NCBI GenBank assembly: GCA_031553775.1
Contig: JAVBLA010000023.1
Coordinates: forward strand, 1-46,876
DNA length: 46,876 nucleotides
Direction of reading: 5' to 3'
DNA from: JAISFI01 sp031553775
GTDB lineage: Bacteria > Bacteroidota > Bacteroidia > Bacteroidales > Azobacteroidaceae
The notes under the pieces are model-generated. The model was not told where the DNA came from. It worked only from the letters and a program-made list of their open reading frames with translations, and made no database searches. Shown piece by piece: positions 25,086-35,000 of this stretch; position 1 is the stretch's first letter, and each line of letters starts with the position of its first letter. The position numbers were made by a program, and so were the translations under genes.

Positions 25086-25107
25086 CCAATTCTCAACTCT
25101 TAAATTA
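25086..25107. repeat. 7-bp tandem array on RsmI-like gene stop
   Basis: CCAATTCTCAACTCTTAAAT, inverted relative to 24996-25032. It includes the TAA (minus) of the RsmI-like gene. The two arrays can pair and could act as a bidirectional terminator between the converging genes. Confidence 0.6.
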
Positions 25108-25809
25108 TTTGTATAGCAAAAAGATACATGGCTGCTTAGAAAGATCCAAAACTTTCCCCTGCCACTCTTTCACTCCCCGGGTCTGTATATTTTCATCTTC
25201 ACAGGTAATATTGGCGGCAATACACAATCTGGTGGAAGGCTTGCAGGTTTTAATAATATCATCGACTAATTTATTGTTCCGGTAAGGTGTCTCTATAAAG
25301 ATTTGCGTTTGGTTTTCGGTATATATCCGTTGTTCCAACAGCTTAAGATATTGTATCCTGGCATTTTGTTCTACGGGAAGATAGCCGGCAAATGCAAAAT
25401 GCTGCCCATTGAATCCTGAAGCCATCAATGACAATAAAATGGAAGAAGGACCGACCAGAGGTACTACCGGATATTTTTTTTGCTGGGCAATACGAACAAC
25501 ATCGGCTCCCGGATCTGCGATAGCAGGACAACCCGCTTCGGAAATGACTCCCATTGAAAATCCTTGTTGTAAGGGATTCAAAAAAGAGGAGACTTCTTCT
25601 ATAGAAGTATGCTGGTTTAAAACAAAAAAAGTAAGTCCGTCAATATCGATCGAAGGCTCCGTTTTTTTAAGAAAACGCCGGGCAGTACGGATATTTTCAA
25701 CAATGAAGTATTTGATTCCGAGAATGATTTCCCGGTTGTAGGCGGGCAGTACCTTGTCGATGGGGGTATCGCCCAATGGGACAGGAATTAAATATAGGGG
25801 TGCTTTCAT
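25105..25809 (-). CDS. RsmI-family SAM-dependent methyltransferase
   Basis: 234 residues from MKAPLYLIPVPLGD. Tetrapyrrole-methylase fold of the RsmI type, which 2'-O-methylates C1402 of 16S rRNA. Visible blocks: LYLIPVPLGDTPIDKVLP, VENIRTARRFLK, MGVISEAGCPAIADPGADVV (SAM-binding loop), VVPLVGPSSILLSLMASGFN, and FIETPYRNNKLVDDII. The N-terminal strand differs from classical RsmI (VGTPIGNL), as in the Bacteroidota-specific paralogue, so the exact target is unsure. An upstream in-frame ATG (25890) is rejected because a TAAATTTG -7 box (25818-25825, minus) lies inside that extension. Confidence 0.87.
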   Translation of the reverse strand: MKAPLYLIPVPLGDTPIDKVLPAYNREIILGIKYFIVENIRTARRFLKKTEPSIDIDGLTFFVLNQHTSIEEVSSFLNPLQQGFSMGVISEAGCPAIADPGADVVRIAQQKKYPVVPLVGPSSILLSLMASGFNGQHFAFAGYLPVEQNARIQYLKLLEQRIYTENQTQIFIETPYRNNKLVDDIIKTCKPSTRLCIAANITCEDENIQTRGVKEWQGKVLDLSKQPCIFLLYK

Positions 25810-25817
25810 ATTGATTG

Positions 25818-25825
25818 CAAATTTA
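25818..25825 (-). promoter_or_regulatory. RsmI-like gene -7 box
   Basis: TAAATTTG on the minus strand, 8 bp before the chosen ATG; the message would be nearly leaderless. Confidence 0.4.
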
Positions 25826-25837
25826 GTACTTTTGTTC

Positions 25838-25950
25838 ATTACTTTTTTTGCTGAGCCCAAAAAAGTAATCAAAAAAAGGCGCTGCGTCAAAACGAACTTG
25901 CTCTTTCGCTTTGCTTTTTCGCTTCAGACAGCGTTTTGACAACAAGGTTA
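25838..25950. repeat. Hairpin-rich intergenic element
   Basis: ATTACTTTTTT (25838-25848) pairs perfectly with AAAAAAGTAAT (25859-25869) around TGCTGAGCCC. Further right, GTCAAAACG (about 25886-25894) pairs with CGTTTTGAC (25932-25940). The sequence resembles an extragenic palindromic element I associate with other Bacteroidota genomes, but I cannot verify that here. It lies between divergent genes. Confidence 0.45.
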
Positions 25951-26033
25951 AGCCCCCCTACCCTCTTATTTAAGGGGATTACCGGGCTATGCCCGGGTGG
26001 GAATATCTAGACTTAGTTAATTTATTAGATATT

Positions 26034-27407
26034 ATGCAATTACCGGAATTATTCAAAGTACAGGCACAGCTATTGTTTGAGAGCGATTATTCAGCTTTTG
26101 AGCAATCCTTATCGGAAGAAAGTCCGGTGAGTATCCGGCTTAATCCGTTCAAAAAAGAGATAGTAAATCAGGAAATTGCTGACTTTGGGACAGTTCCCTG
26201 GTGTGATGCGGGATTTTATTTACCCAGCCGGCCATTATTTACGGCAGATCCGTTATTTCATGCCGGGTGTTACTATGTGCAGGAAGCTTCATCCATGTTC
26301 GTAGAACAAATTGTTAAAAATCTGATAAAAGATCCTGTTGTCTGTCTGGATTTATGCGCAGCGCCCGGAGGAAAATCCACGCATTTATCAACATTACTAC
26401 CGGAAGGGAGTTTATTGGTTTCCAACGAAGTAATTCGAAGTAGGGCGAATATTCTATCGGAAAATCTGATTAAATGGGGAAAACCGTCAAGCATTATTAC
26501 CCAAAATGATCCGGAAGAAATTGGTAGACTGGAATCTTTTTTCGACCTAATCCTTACCGATGTTCCCTGTTCCGGAGAAGGAATGTTCCGGAAAGATCCG
26601 CAAGCCATGGAAGAATGGTCGCCGGGAAATGTAAAACTATGTGCCGAACGACAACGACGGATATTGGCCAATATCTGGCCATCGTTAAAACCGGGAGGAT
26701 TTTTAATTTACAGCACTTGTACCTATAATACTTCCGAGAACGAAGAAAATATCCATTGGTTGATAAAAACATTCGGAGCCTCTCCGGTTGAAATTCCCGT
26801 ACAAGCATCCTGGAAAATTTCCGGCAGCAGGAAAGAAAAACTTCCTGTGTATCGCTTTTTCCCTCATCTCACCAAAGGAGAAGGTTTTTTTATTGCAGTG
26901 TTACAAAAACCTATAGAAGAAATGATCCATTCCGGAAAATACAAAAAACTCCAGGCCAAGCAAAAACAACAACCTGCCGCTATTCCGGAAGAATGCAAAA
27001 AATGGTTAAAAAAGTATTCCGATTTTAATATGCTACTGAAAAATAACAGTATTATCGCTATTCCAAATGTGCATATGGGAAATTACCGCCAATTAGAAGA
27101 AAGGCTAAGAATCATCTCTGCAGGCATTACATTAGGGACCATTAAGGGAAAAGACCTGATTCCGGATCATGCAATAGCGATGTCAAACTCACTCAACAAA
27201 GACGCTTTCCCTTCACATGAAGTAGACAAAGAAACGGCCATCCAATATCTAAGCAAAGAAGCCATTCATTCGCTTCCTTCTGAAACAGATAAAGGATATG
27301 TTTTACTGACATACCGCCAACACCCCATCGGCTTTGTAAAAAACATAGGAAACCGGGCGAATAATCTTTATCCGCAGGAGTGGAGGATACGGATGAGGAT
27401 TAGTTAA
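26034..27407 (+). CDS. RsmF-like rRNA cytosine-C5 methyltransferase
   Basis: NOL1/NOP2/Sun-family enzyme methylating a cytosine in rRNA, probably in 16S by similarity to RsmF. It has 457 residues from MQLPELFKVQAQ; an in-frame ATG 45 bp upstream lies in hairpin-rich DNA and is less likely. YYVQEASSMFVEQ, then the SAM loop CLDLCAAPGGKSTHLS (near 105), LTDVPCSGEGMFRKDP with the first catalytic Cys (near 180), and YSTCTYNTSENEENI with the second Cys (near 227). The C-terminal half carries an RsmF-type PUA-like region ending GFVKNIGNRANNLYPQEWRI. Both cysteines are present, so it should be active. Its TAA lies inside a 7-bp repeat array. Confidence 0.9.
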   Translation: MQLPELFKVQAQLLFESDYSAFEQSLSEESPVSIRLNPFKKEIVNQEIADFGTVPWCDAGFYLPSRPLFTADPLFHAGCYYVQEASSMFVEQIVKNLIKDPVVCLDLCAAPGGKSTHLSTLLPEGSLLVSNEVIRSRANILSENLIKWGKPSSIITQNDPEEIGRLESFFDLILTDVPCSGEGMFRKDPQAMEEWSPGNVKLCAERQRRILANIWPSLKPGGFLIYSTCTYNTSENEENIHWLIKTFGASPVEIPVQASWKISGSRKEKLPVYRFFPHLTKGEGFFIAVLQKPIEEMIHSGKYKKLQAKQKQQPAAIPEECKKWLKKYSDFNMLLKNNSIIAIPNVHMGNYRQLEERLRIISAGITLGTIKGKDLIPDHAIAMSNSLNKDAFPSHEVDKETAIQYLSKEAIHSLPSETDKGYVLLTYRQHPIGFVKNIGNRANNLYPQEWRIRMRIS

Positions 27408-27437
27408 GAGTTAAAAATTGAACATTGAACGTTAAGG
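27402..27437. repeat. 7-bp tandem array on RsmF-like gene stop
   Basis: AGTTAAGAGTTAAAAATTGA followed by ACATTGAACGTTAAGG: five degenerate units. The TAA (27405-27407) is inside. Confidence 0.65.
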
Positions 27438-27509
27438 TTTAGAAATTCCGAACATTATAATTGAGAAGATTTATTAGTAGAAGAGGTTTTCCTGATCTCA
27501 GAATCTAAT

Positions 27510-27544
27510 AACTCTTAATTCTTAACTCTTAACTCTTAACTAAC
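27510..27544. repeat. 7-bp tandem array, inverted partner upstream of thyA promoter
   Basis: Five AACTCTT/AATTCTT units ending 1 bp before the TTG of the thyA promoter. It is inverted relative to 27402-27437, from which it is separated by about 72 bp. Confidence 0.7.
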
Positions 27545-27545
27545 A

Positions 27546-27575
27546 TTGAGATGTTCCGATTTTTCGCTATTTTTG
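27546..27575 (+). promoter_or_regulatory. thyA promoter
   Basis: TTG (27546-27548), a 19-bp spacer and TATTTTTG (27568-27575). Predicted transcript start near 27582, giving a 70-nt leader that holds the next array. Confidence 0.65.
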
Positions 27576-27604
27576 CAAGATGTCCGTTTTATACGGAAAA
27601 ACGA

Positions 27605-27626
27605 TGAAAATGAATTGTCATTTTCA
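27605..27626 (+). promoter_or_regulatory. Leader hairpin before thyA
   Basis: TGAAAATG (27605-27612) pairs perfectly with CATTTTCA (27619-27626), 6-nt loop, at the front of the repeat array in the thyA leader. It would cover two upstream in-frame ATGs (27604, 27610). Confidence 0.45.
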
Positions 27627-27651
27627 ATTTTCAATTTTCAATTTTCAATTC
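27619..27651. repeat. 7-bp tandem array immediately before thyA start
   Basis: Four ATTTTCA units ending 1 nt before the thyA ATG, in the place of a ribosome binding site. It is free of stop codons in all three forward frames. Confidence 0.8.
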
Positions 27652-28446
27652 ATGAAACAATACTTAGACTTACTGGACCGCGTACTCCAAGAGGGTGTAA
27701 AAAAAGAAGACCGGACAGGCACAGGGACACTGAGTGTATTCGGACACCAGATGCGATTTAATCTGGAAGACGGATTTCCTGTGCTGACTACTAAAAAACT
27801 ACATCTGAAGTCTATCATCTATGAACTTCTCTGGTTCCTGAAAGGGGATACCAACATCAAATACCTGACAGATAACGGGGTCCGCATCTGGAATGAATGG
27901 GCTGACGAGAACGGCGACCTGGGACATATTTACGGTTATCAATGGCGATCCTGGCCGGATTATAAAGGTGGGAATATCGACCAGATATCGGAAGTGATCG
28001 ACACAATCAAGAACAATCCGGATTCCCGCCGGATTATTGTCAGTGCATGGAATGTGGGAGATATCCAGAATATGAACCTGCCACCCTGCCATGCATTCTT
28101 CCAGTTTTATGTGGCCGATGGCAAATTAAGTTTGCAGTTATATCAACGCAGTGCCGATATCTTTTTAGGCGTTCCGTTCAACATTGCCTCTTATGCGCTG
28201 TTATTAAAGATGGTTGCACAAGTCACCGGACTGAAAGCCGGAGATTTCGTGCATACTTTCGGTGATGCGCACATATATTCCAATCACATGGAGCAGGTAA
28301 AACTCCAGCTGGCCAGAGAACCGCGGTTGCTTCCAGAAATGAAGATCAACCCGGACGTGAAAAGTATTTTCGACTTCCAGTATGAGGATTTTGAGTTGAC
28401 GGGATATGATCCGCATCCGCATATTAAGGGGGAAGTGGCGGTTTAA
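27652..28446 (+). CDS. thyA: Thymidylate synthase
   Basis: Converts dUMP to dTMP using methylene-tetrahydrofolate, yielding dihydrofolate. From MKQYLDLLDRVLQEG it is 264 residues, the same as E. coli ThyA. DRTGTGTLSVFG, LHLKSIIYELLWFLKGDTN, catalytic Cys146 in NLPPCHAFFQFYV, LYQRSADIFLGVPFNIASY, and the terminal VAV are all conserved. I start at 27652; in-frame ATGs at 27604 and 27610 would add about 14-16 residues encoded by the repeat array, which is unlikely but possible. folA, the enzyme that recycles the dihydrofolate, follows 80 bp later. Confidence 0.97.
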   Translation: MKQYLDLLDRVLQEGVKKEDRTGTGTLSVFGHQMRFNLEDGFPVLTTKKLHLKSIIYELLWFLKGDTNIKYLTDNGVRIWNEWADENGDLGHIYGYQWRSWPDYKGGNIDQISEVIDTIKNNPDSRRIIVSAWNVGDIQNMNLPPCHAFFQFYVADGKLSLQLYQRSADIFLGVPFNIASYALLLKMVAQVTGLKAGDFVHTFGDAHIYSNHMEQVKLQLAREPRLLPEMKINPDVKSIFDFQYEDFELTGYDPHPHIKGEVAV

Positions 28447-28447
28447 T

Positions 28448-28478
28448 AATTGACAATTGACAATTGACAATTGAAAAT
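28448..28478. repeat. 7-bp tandem array after thyA stop
   Basis: Three AATTGAC units and one AATTGAA, beginning 1 bp after the thyA TAA. It is partly complementary to the array at 28492-28526. Confidence 0.8.
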
Positions 28479-28530
28479 GAAGGATCTTTTGTCAATTTTC
28501 AATTTTCAATTTTCAATTTTCAATTTATGA
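28477..28530 (+). CDS. Candidate 17-codon leader ORF overlapping folA start
   Basis: ATG at 28477, read through the repeat array as MKDLLSIFNFQFSIFNL, stops at TGA (28528-28530), which overlaps the folA ATG (28527-28529). This layout permits translational coupling. There is no recognised SD and no evidence that it is translated. The phase depends on repeat copy number. Confidence 0.3.
   Translation: MKDLLSIFNFQFSIFNL
28492..28526. repeat. 7-bp tandem array immediately before folA start
   Basis: Four full AATTTTC units plus partial ones, ending directly on the folA ATG. Same unit and orientation as the array before thyA. Confidence 0.8.
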
Positions 28531-29024
28531 AGCTTTCTATTATTGTAGCTATTGGGAAAAACAATGAGATTGGGAAGGGTAATGACTTGTTGTGGAGGCT
28601 GTCTTCCGACATGAAACGCTTTAAAGCAATTACAACCGGTCACGCGGTAGTAATGGGTAGGAAAACCTATCAATCGTTGCCTAATGGCGCTTTACCTAAC
28701 CGTACCAATGTGGTTATCAGCCGGAATCCTGATTTTAAGGCAGATAATTGTCTGGTATTTTCATCGCTGGATGCTGCATTGATTCACCTGCGCGATGAAG
28801 ATGAGATTTTCATTATCGGAGGTGGAGAAATATACCGGCAGGCTTTTCCGGTTACAGACAAACTATACTTAACAAAGGTACATGCTACATTTCCGGAAGC
28901 CGATACGTTTTTTCCTCAGATAGATTATCAGCAATGGAAGACAATCGGTATGGAAACAACTCCTGCCGATGAAAAGAATGCATACGATTTTACTTTTTAC
29001 GAATACGAGCGACATAATTACTAA
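28527..29024 (+). CDS. folA: Dihydrofolate reductase
   Basis: Reduces dihydrofolate to tetrahydrofolate with NADPH; target of trimethoprim in this family. 165 residues from MKLSIIVAIGKNNEIGKGND. The catalytic acidic residue is in LLWRLSSDMKRFK (Asp), GHAVVMGRKTYQSL is the NADPH/folate block, IFIIGGGEIYRQAF is the Gly-rich loop, and the C-terminus ends YDFTFYEYER as in typical DHFRs. It pairs functionally with thyA just upstream. No Shine-Dalgarno; the leader is a 7-bp repeat array, as for thyA. The macroglobulin gene starts 25 bp after its stop. Confidence 0.96.
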   Translation: MKLSIIVAIGKNNEIGKGNDLLWRLSSDMKRFKAITTGHAVVMGRKTYQSLPNGALPNRTNVVISRNPDFKADNCLVFSSLDAALIHLRDEDEIFIIGGGEIYRQAFPVTDKLYLTKVHATFPEADTFFPQIDYQQWKTIGMETTPADEKNAYDFTFYEYERHNY

Positions 29025-29049
29025 AAAATAAATAAACACAATACGGGTT

Positions 29050-32000
29050 ATGGATGCAAAAATATTCCTGCTGGCTTCCTGGTTACTTCTGGGACTCACA
29101 GCTTCTGCGTTTACACAACAAACCGGCAGCAAAGCATCTGCCCAACTGGTAACAACGAATCTCAGCTATGAAGCTTTGTGGAAATCCGTAGAACAAAAAG
29201 AAAAAGCATCGCTTCCCGAAAGTGCAGCTCAAATTATAGAAACAGTCTACCAAAAAGCCCTGAAAGAAAAAAACAGTCCCCAGTTGCTTAAATCCATAAT
29301 CTACCAGATTAAATATCAATTGATTACAGACCGGGATTTATTCCCTGAGAAACTGAAAGAACTGGAGCAATATGCTTCGGATAATACAGAACCGGTAGAA
29401 CAGAGCATGTTGTATTCGCTTTTAGCGCAATTATATCTGCAATATTATCAATCTGACTATACCATTAACCGGCGGACAGCTATCACCGGTTATGTCCCGG
29501 AAGATATCCGTGAATGGACCGGCAATATTTTCGTGGAAAGAATTACGGATTACACCCGGCTGTCGTTAAAAAACACCACCATCCTGCAACAGACAGATAT
29601 CATCCGCTATAAAGATATTCTGAACGAAGGAAAATCATCCCGGAATTTTCGCCCGACAGTCTACGATTTTCTGGTAAATGAGGGGATTTCCACATTTACA
29701 AATCTCAGTCGCCAGGCAGAAACATTTTTCAGACAAACACAGTTCTCCGATACATCTTTTTTTACGGAAAATCTGCAGAAGTTCATCAACATGCAGATCA
29801 AAGCGGACGATTACGACTTACCTCTGCAAGCTATCCTGTTATATCAGCAACTGATTTCATTCAGGCTAAAATACAATCAGCCGGACGCCTTATTAATGGC
29901 AGATTTAGATCGTATCGAATTTGTCTATAACCATTCTGCTTTCGATCAAAGAGGAGCGGCTTACAATCACGCCTTATCTTCCTTAGAAGCAAAAAACACA
30001 GGAAATCCCCTCTGTGTAGAGATCCTTCACAAGCAAGCATCTTATCTTTTATATGAAAACCGGGGTTCTTCCTATGATGATAACGCGAAAGAAGCCCAAA
30101 CAGAGAATCTCAAAACCGCCTATGCCATTTGCAAAAAAGGGATCGGGCAATATCCCCGGTATGAGCGTATCGGCATTCTGGAAAATCTGATGACCACTTT
30201 GACCGATCCTCATGCAAATATTCAGACCAATGGGGTGGTTTATCCGGGAAAGGACCTGGAATTAAAAATTTCTCACAAAAACATCAACCGACTCACGATT
30301 GAAATATACCGGATCAATGCTCCTGCTTCAGCTTATTCAGACACATGGAAACCGGCGGGGTTATATACTACCAAAGGAACATTAGTCACCCGCAACCAAT
30401 ACACACTCGACAATCCGGTTCCCTATATGGAAAACGATACGGTGATCCGTATTCCTGTCAAAGAAACGGGATATTACGAATATGTAATATATGCTGAAAA
30501 CAATAAAAAAAACCTGCAAAACGAGCTTTTTACAGTATCCCGCCTGATGACCCTTGCCCGCTCCTATGATAACAAACAGGAGTTTCTGGTAACAGACCGC
30601 ATCTCCGGCGAACCGGTAAGCAATGCAGTTGTTCACATTTATAAAAGAGAAAAAGGAAAATATATATTTGGACAGTCGCATCCGGTTCCGGCCGGTGGTA
30701 TTTTGCAGATACCCGCAGAAAAAAACGGATTATACTACCGTACCACATCAGGAAAGGACAGTGCCTCATGGTATTCTTCTCTATCTGGATCCGGGAATAG
30801 CTTTAATTCGGGAAATACTGAAACAGAGACTGTATCGCTGTTTACCGACAGGAGCATTTACCGCCCCGGACAAACAGTATTTTTCAAAGCAATTGCCACA
30901 CGTTCTTCTGCTAAAAATCCGGAAGTTATCAGTAAAAAAGCCTATACAGTGACTTTTACCGATGCCAATGGAAAAACTATCGGATCCAAAGAATTAACTT
31001 CCAATGATTTTGGTTCTTTCAATGGAGAATTTATCATTCCACAAGGACTTCTCAGTGGGAATTTCAGTCTGAATATTCCACAGACCAATGCATATTGCCC
31101 TGTACAGGTAGAAGAATATAAACGGCCTACTTTCGATATCCGGTTCGATACGATTGCGGATACCTATAACTTTGGAGATATGATCCGTATTTCCGGGAAT
31201 GTGAAGACTTTTTCAGGGATCGATCTGCAACAGGCAGAAGTGAAATACCGTGTGTTAATACGCCCCAACTGGTTCTGGAGATGGTCAAGTTTAGAATCAC
31301 AGGACAAACAGGTCGCAGAAGGTATTGTACAAACAAATGATGAGGGCTCTTTCTCCTTTTTATTTCCGGCAGAGAAACAGTTTTCCGATCTAAAGAAAGA
31401 GAATATATTTTATCTTTACCAGGTAGAAGTTTCCGTAACCAATACGAATGGAGAAACACAAACATCGGGTACTTCAGTATATGTTGGAGACAAATCAATG
31501 ATCCTCTCGATCAATTTTCCGAAAGATGATGCAGAGTGGCAAATATCCATGAATCCGTGGAGTAATCTTCCCGTAAATGTAAATAAAGACAGTTTATCGG
31601 CCATCCGTGTTACAGCCATTAACCTGAGTGAAAAACCGGTCAATGCAACCGGAACCTATGAGATATTCAGTCTTACCGGCAATCAGGTATTATCAGATGG
31701 AATAATGGATGGAAAAGACTGGAAACAGGATAAGCTTATTACTAAAGGAACTTTTACTACGCAACAACCATTCTCCCTGGATGCATTATCTAAATCAGCT
31801 TCCGGCAGATATCGCATTATCCTGAAATCATTCGACAACCAGGGAAGGGAAGTGAGCCATGAACAAAGTTTTGTACTTTATTCCAACAACGATAAAAATC
31901 CGCCTGTCATGAGATATGTGTGGATGAGTAGACCGAAAACAATCTGTAAAGTCGGAGAAAACACAGAAATATACTTCGGCTCTTCAGCAAAAAACGTCTC

Positions 32001-35000
32001 CGTATTATATGATATATTCAAGAAAAATCAGAAATTGGAAAGTCAACGCTTTTCATTAGACAACAGTATCAAAAAAATCTCAATCCCTTTCCTGGACAGT
32101 TATGAAGATGGGATCGAAGTGATTCTGACTTTTGTAAAAGACGAGCAATGCTTTACCCGGAAAGTAACCGTCAACCGGAAAAAAAAGGAACGGTCGCTGG
32201 TTTTCCGGACAGAAGTTTTCCGTGACAAACTCCTTCCCGGTCAGGCTGAAACATGGAAAGTTTCTGTAAAAGATTCCAACAAACAACCGGTACAGGCAGA
32301 AATTCTGGCAGCCATGTATGATGCTTCTTTGGATAAGCTCAGGCCGCACGAATGGAGTTTTTCTCCTATCCGTTTGTATGCGGCACGAGGAGTATCCGAC
32401 TTTTATCCGGGCAGTGACATCCGCTCTCAATATGCTTATATCAGTATTCCCGGGAAATATAAAGATATTCCGGACTTCAGGTATGACTCCTACAACTGGT
32501 TCGGCTTGAACTTTTACCAGCAGACGCTCAGGGGTTATTCTACCATGGGAGGCGTGAAACGTTTATCGATGGCGGCTCCGGAAATGAAAGAAAAAGCATT
32601 TGCTGCTAATGCAATATTAGCAGACAAGGTTGATGGTCTGGCTGTTGCCGAGTCTTTGGACCAGTCAACCGCTATGGGAGCCACGAATCCTTCTGCCTCA
32701 GAAACTCAAATTCCTGTCCGTAGCAATTTCAACGAAACAGCCTTTTTCTACCCTCAACTGCGTACCAATGAAACAGGAGAAACGATTATTTCGTTTACCA
32801 CTCCCGAAAGCAACACCACCTGGAAATTCATGGCATTGGCACATACCAGGGATATAAGGTTCGCTCAGTTGATTCAAGAAGTGATCAGCCAGAAACAACT
32901 GATGATTACGCCTAATTTGCCGCGGTTCATCCGGCAGGGAGACCTGACCTCTGTCAGCTGCAACATCTCCAATCTATCCGGCCATGTTCAATCGGGAGAG
33001 ATCAATATCGAGTTTTTTGATCCGCAGACTGAAAAAACAGTTCTATATGCCGACAATCAATCTCAAAAGTTCGATTTGCAAGCCGGAAGAACATCTTCTG
33101 TAACCTGGACTTTCAAAGTCCCCGGAAATATCGACCTGACGGCATGTAAGATTATTGCACGTTCGGCTGATTTCAGCGACGGAGAACAACACCTGATCCC
33201 TGTGCTGCCCAACCGGATGCTGGTAACAGAAACTCTCCCGTTGAATATTCCGGGAAAAGGAAGTAAAGAATTCATATTCAACAGGCTGGCAGAAAAACAA
33301 TCGGCAACGGCAGAGAATTATCGTTTAACGCTGGAATTCGCTTCCAATCCTTCCTGGTATGCCGTACAGGCTTTACCGGCTATGGCAACTCCTTCGAATG
33401 AGAATGTCATTTCCTGGTTTGCCGCTTACTATGCCAACAGTATGGCCACTTCGATTGCAAACAATACACCCGGAATCCGGCAGGTTATCGATACCTGGAC
33501 CCAGCAGGGAGGTTCCAAAGAGACATTGCTTTCTAATCTGGAAAAGAACCAGGAACTAAAAAATATCCTGCTGGAAGAATCACCATGGGTATTGGAAGCA
33601 GAAAATGAAACAGAACAAAAACAACGCCTCAGTCTATTATTTGATATTAACCGGAGTAATGATCTCTCGGCTACGGCCGTCCTCAAACTCAGAGAAATGC
33701 AACATGAGGATGGCGGATGGGGGTGGTTCAAGGGAATGTATACCAATACTTCCATTACTCAGTGGATATTATACGGATTAGGACGCATGGAAGCATCCGG
33801 TGCCCTCTCCCAACCGGATGATGTCAGAGAAATGCAACAGCAAGCCATTGCTTTTATCGACCGGAAGTTCAGCGATGCGTTCAAACAATTGAAAAAATAC
33901 GATAAAAACTGGCAGAAAAAACAAACTTTCTCCAATGATGAACTGGAATATTTGTATGTAAGAAGTTTCTACAAAGATATTCCGGGAGAAAAGAACGCAG
34001 AAGCCATCAGTTTCTATAACAGGCTTATTGAAAATTATTGGGTAAAAAACACCAATCTTTATCAACGGGCATTGTCAGCCACCCTCTTATACCGCAACGG
34101 AAAAAAGGATATTGCAGCAAAAATAATCCTTTCCCTGAAAGAACATGCTGTTAAAAAAACAGATACAGGCATGTATTGGGCTAATAACAATGCTTCAGCC
34201 TTCTTCTTCCAGAGCGCCACATCTATACATACATTTATGATGCAGGCTTTTCAGGAAACAGGAGCCTCTACAGAAGAAATGGACCAGATGAAACTCTGGC
34301 TGCTCAGGCAAAAGCAAACACAGGAATGGGAAAGCACACCGGCTACTGTCGATGCCGTTGCGGCTTTACTTCAAACAGGAGAAAACTGGTTAGCAAGCAA
34401 AGGAGAGGTCGAAATAAAGTTAGGAAACCGGATAATTGAAAGCCAACAAAAAGAGGCCGGTACCGGTTATTTCAAACAGGTGTATCCCGCCACCGGAATA
34501 ACAGCTGATATGGGATTTGTTTCTATTACGAAACAAGATGCAGGACCAGCCTGGGGAGCTCTATACCTGCAGTATTTTGAAGATCTGGATAGAATTACAC
34601 AGTCGAAAACCGGTTTGAATGTAGAAAAAAAATTATTTATAGAAAAAATATCAGGAACCGGAAAAGTACTGACACCTGCCGAAGAAGGCAACTCATTGAA
34701 AACAGGAGATAAAGTGGTTGTCCGTCTCACGATCCGCAACGATCGTGACATGGAATATGTAATGCTGAAAGACATGCGTGCTGCCTGTTTCGAACCGGTC
34801 GAACAGATTTCCGGTATCCGGCGGAAAGAATCTCTATTGTATTACCAGACAAGCAAAGATGCTTCTACCAGCTTTTTCTTCGACCATCTTCCCAAGGGAA
34901 CTTATGTAATTGAATATCCGTTGTATGTAACACGGAGTGGTGAATATTCCAACGGAATCAGTAGCATTCAATGTTTGTATGCTCCTGAATTCAGCTCGCA

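Noticed and set aside
25810..25890. N-terminal extension of the RsmI-like protein
   Set aside because: It contains the -7 box and part of the intergenic hairpin; the family starts at LYLIPVPLGD.
4790..28526. CRISPR array
   Set aside because: The repeats are 7 bp, contiguous, without spacers, and no cas genes occur in the window.
28464..28527. N-terminal extension of FolA from TTG at 28464
   Set aside because: The added residues are simply the translated repeat array; DHFR proteins start at the MKLSIIVAIG position.
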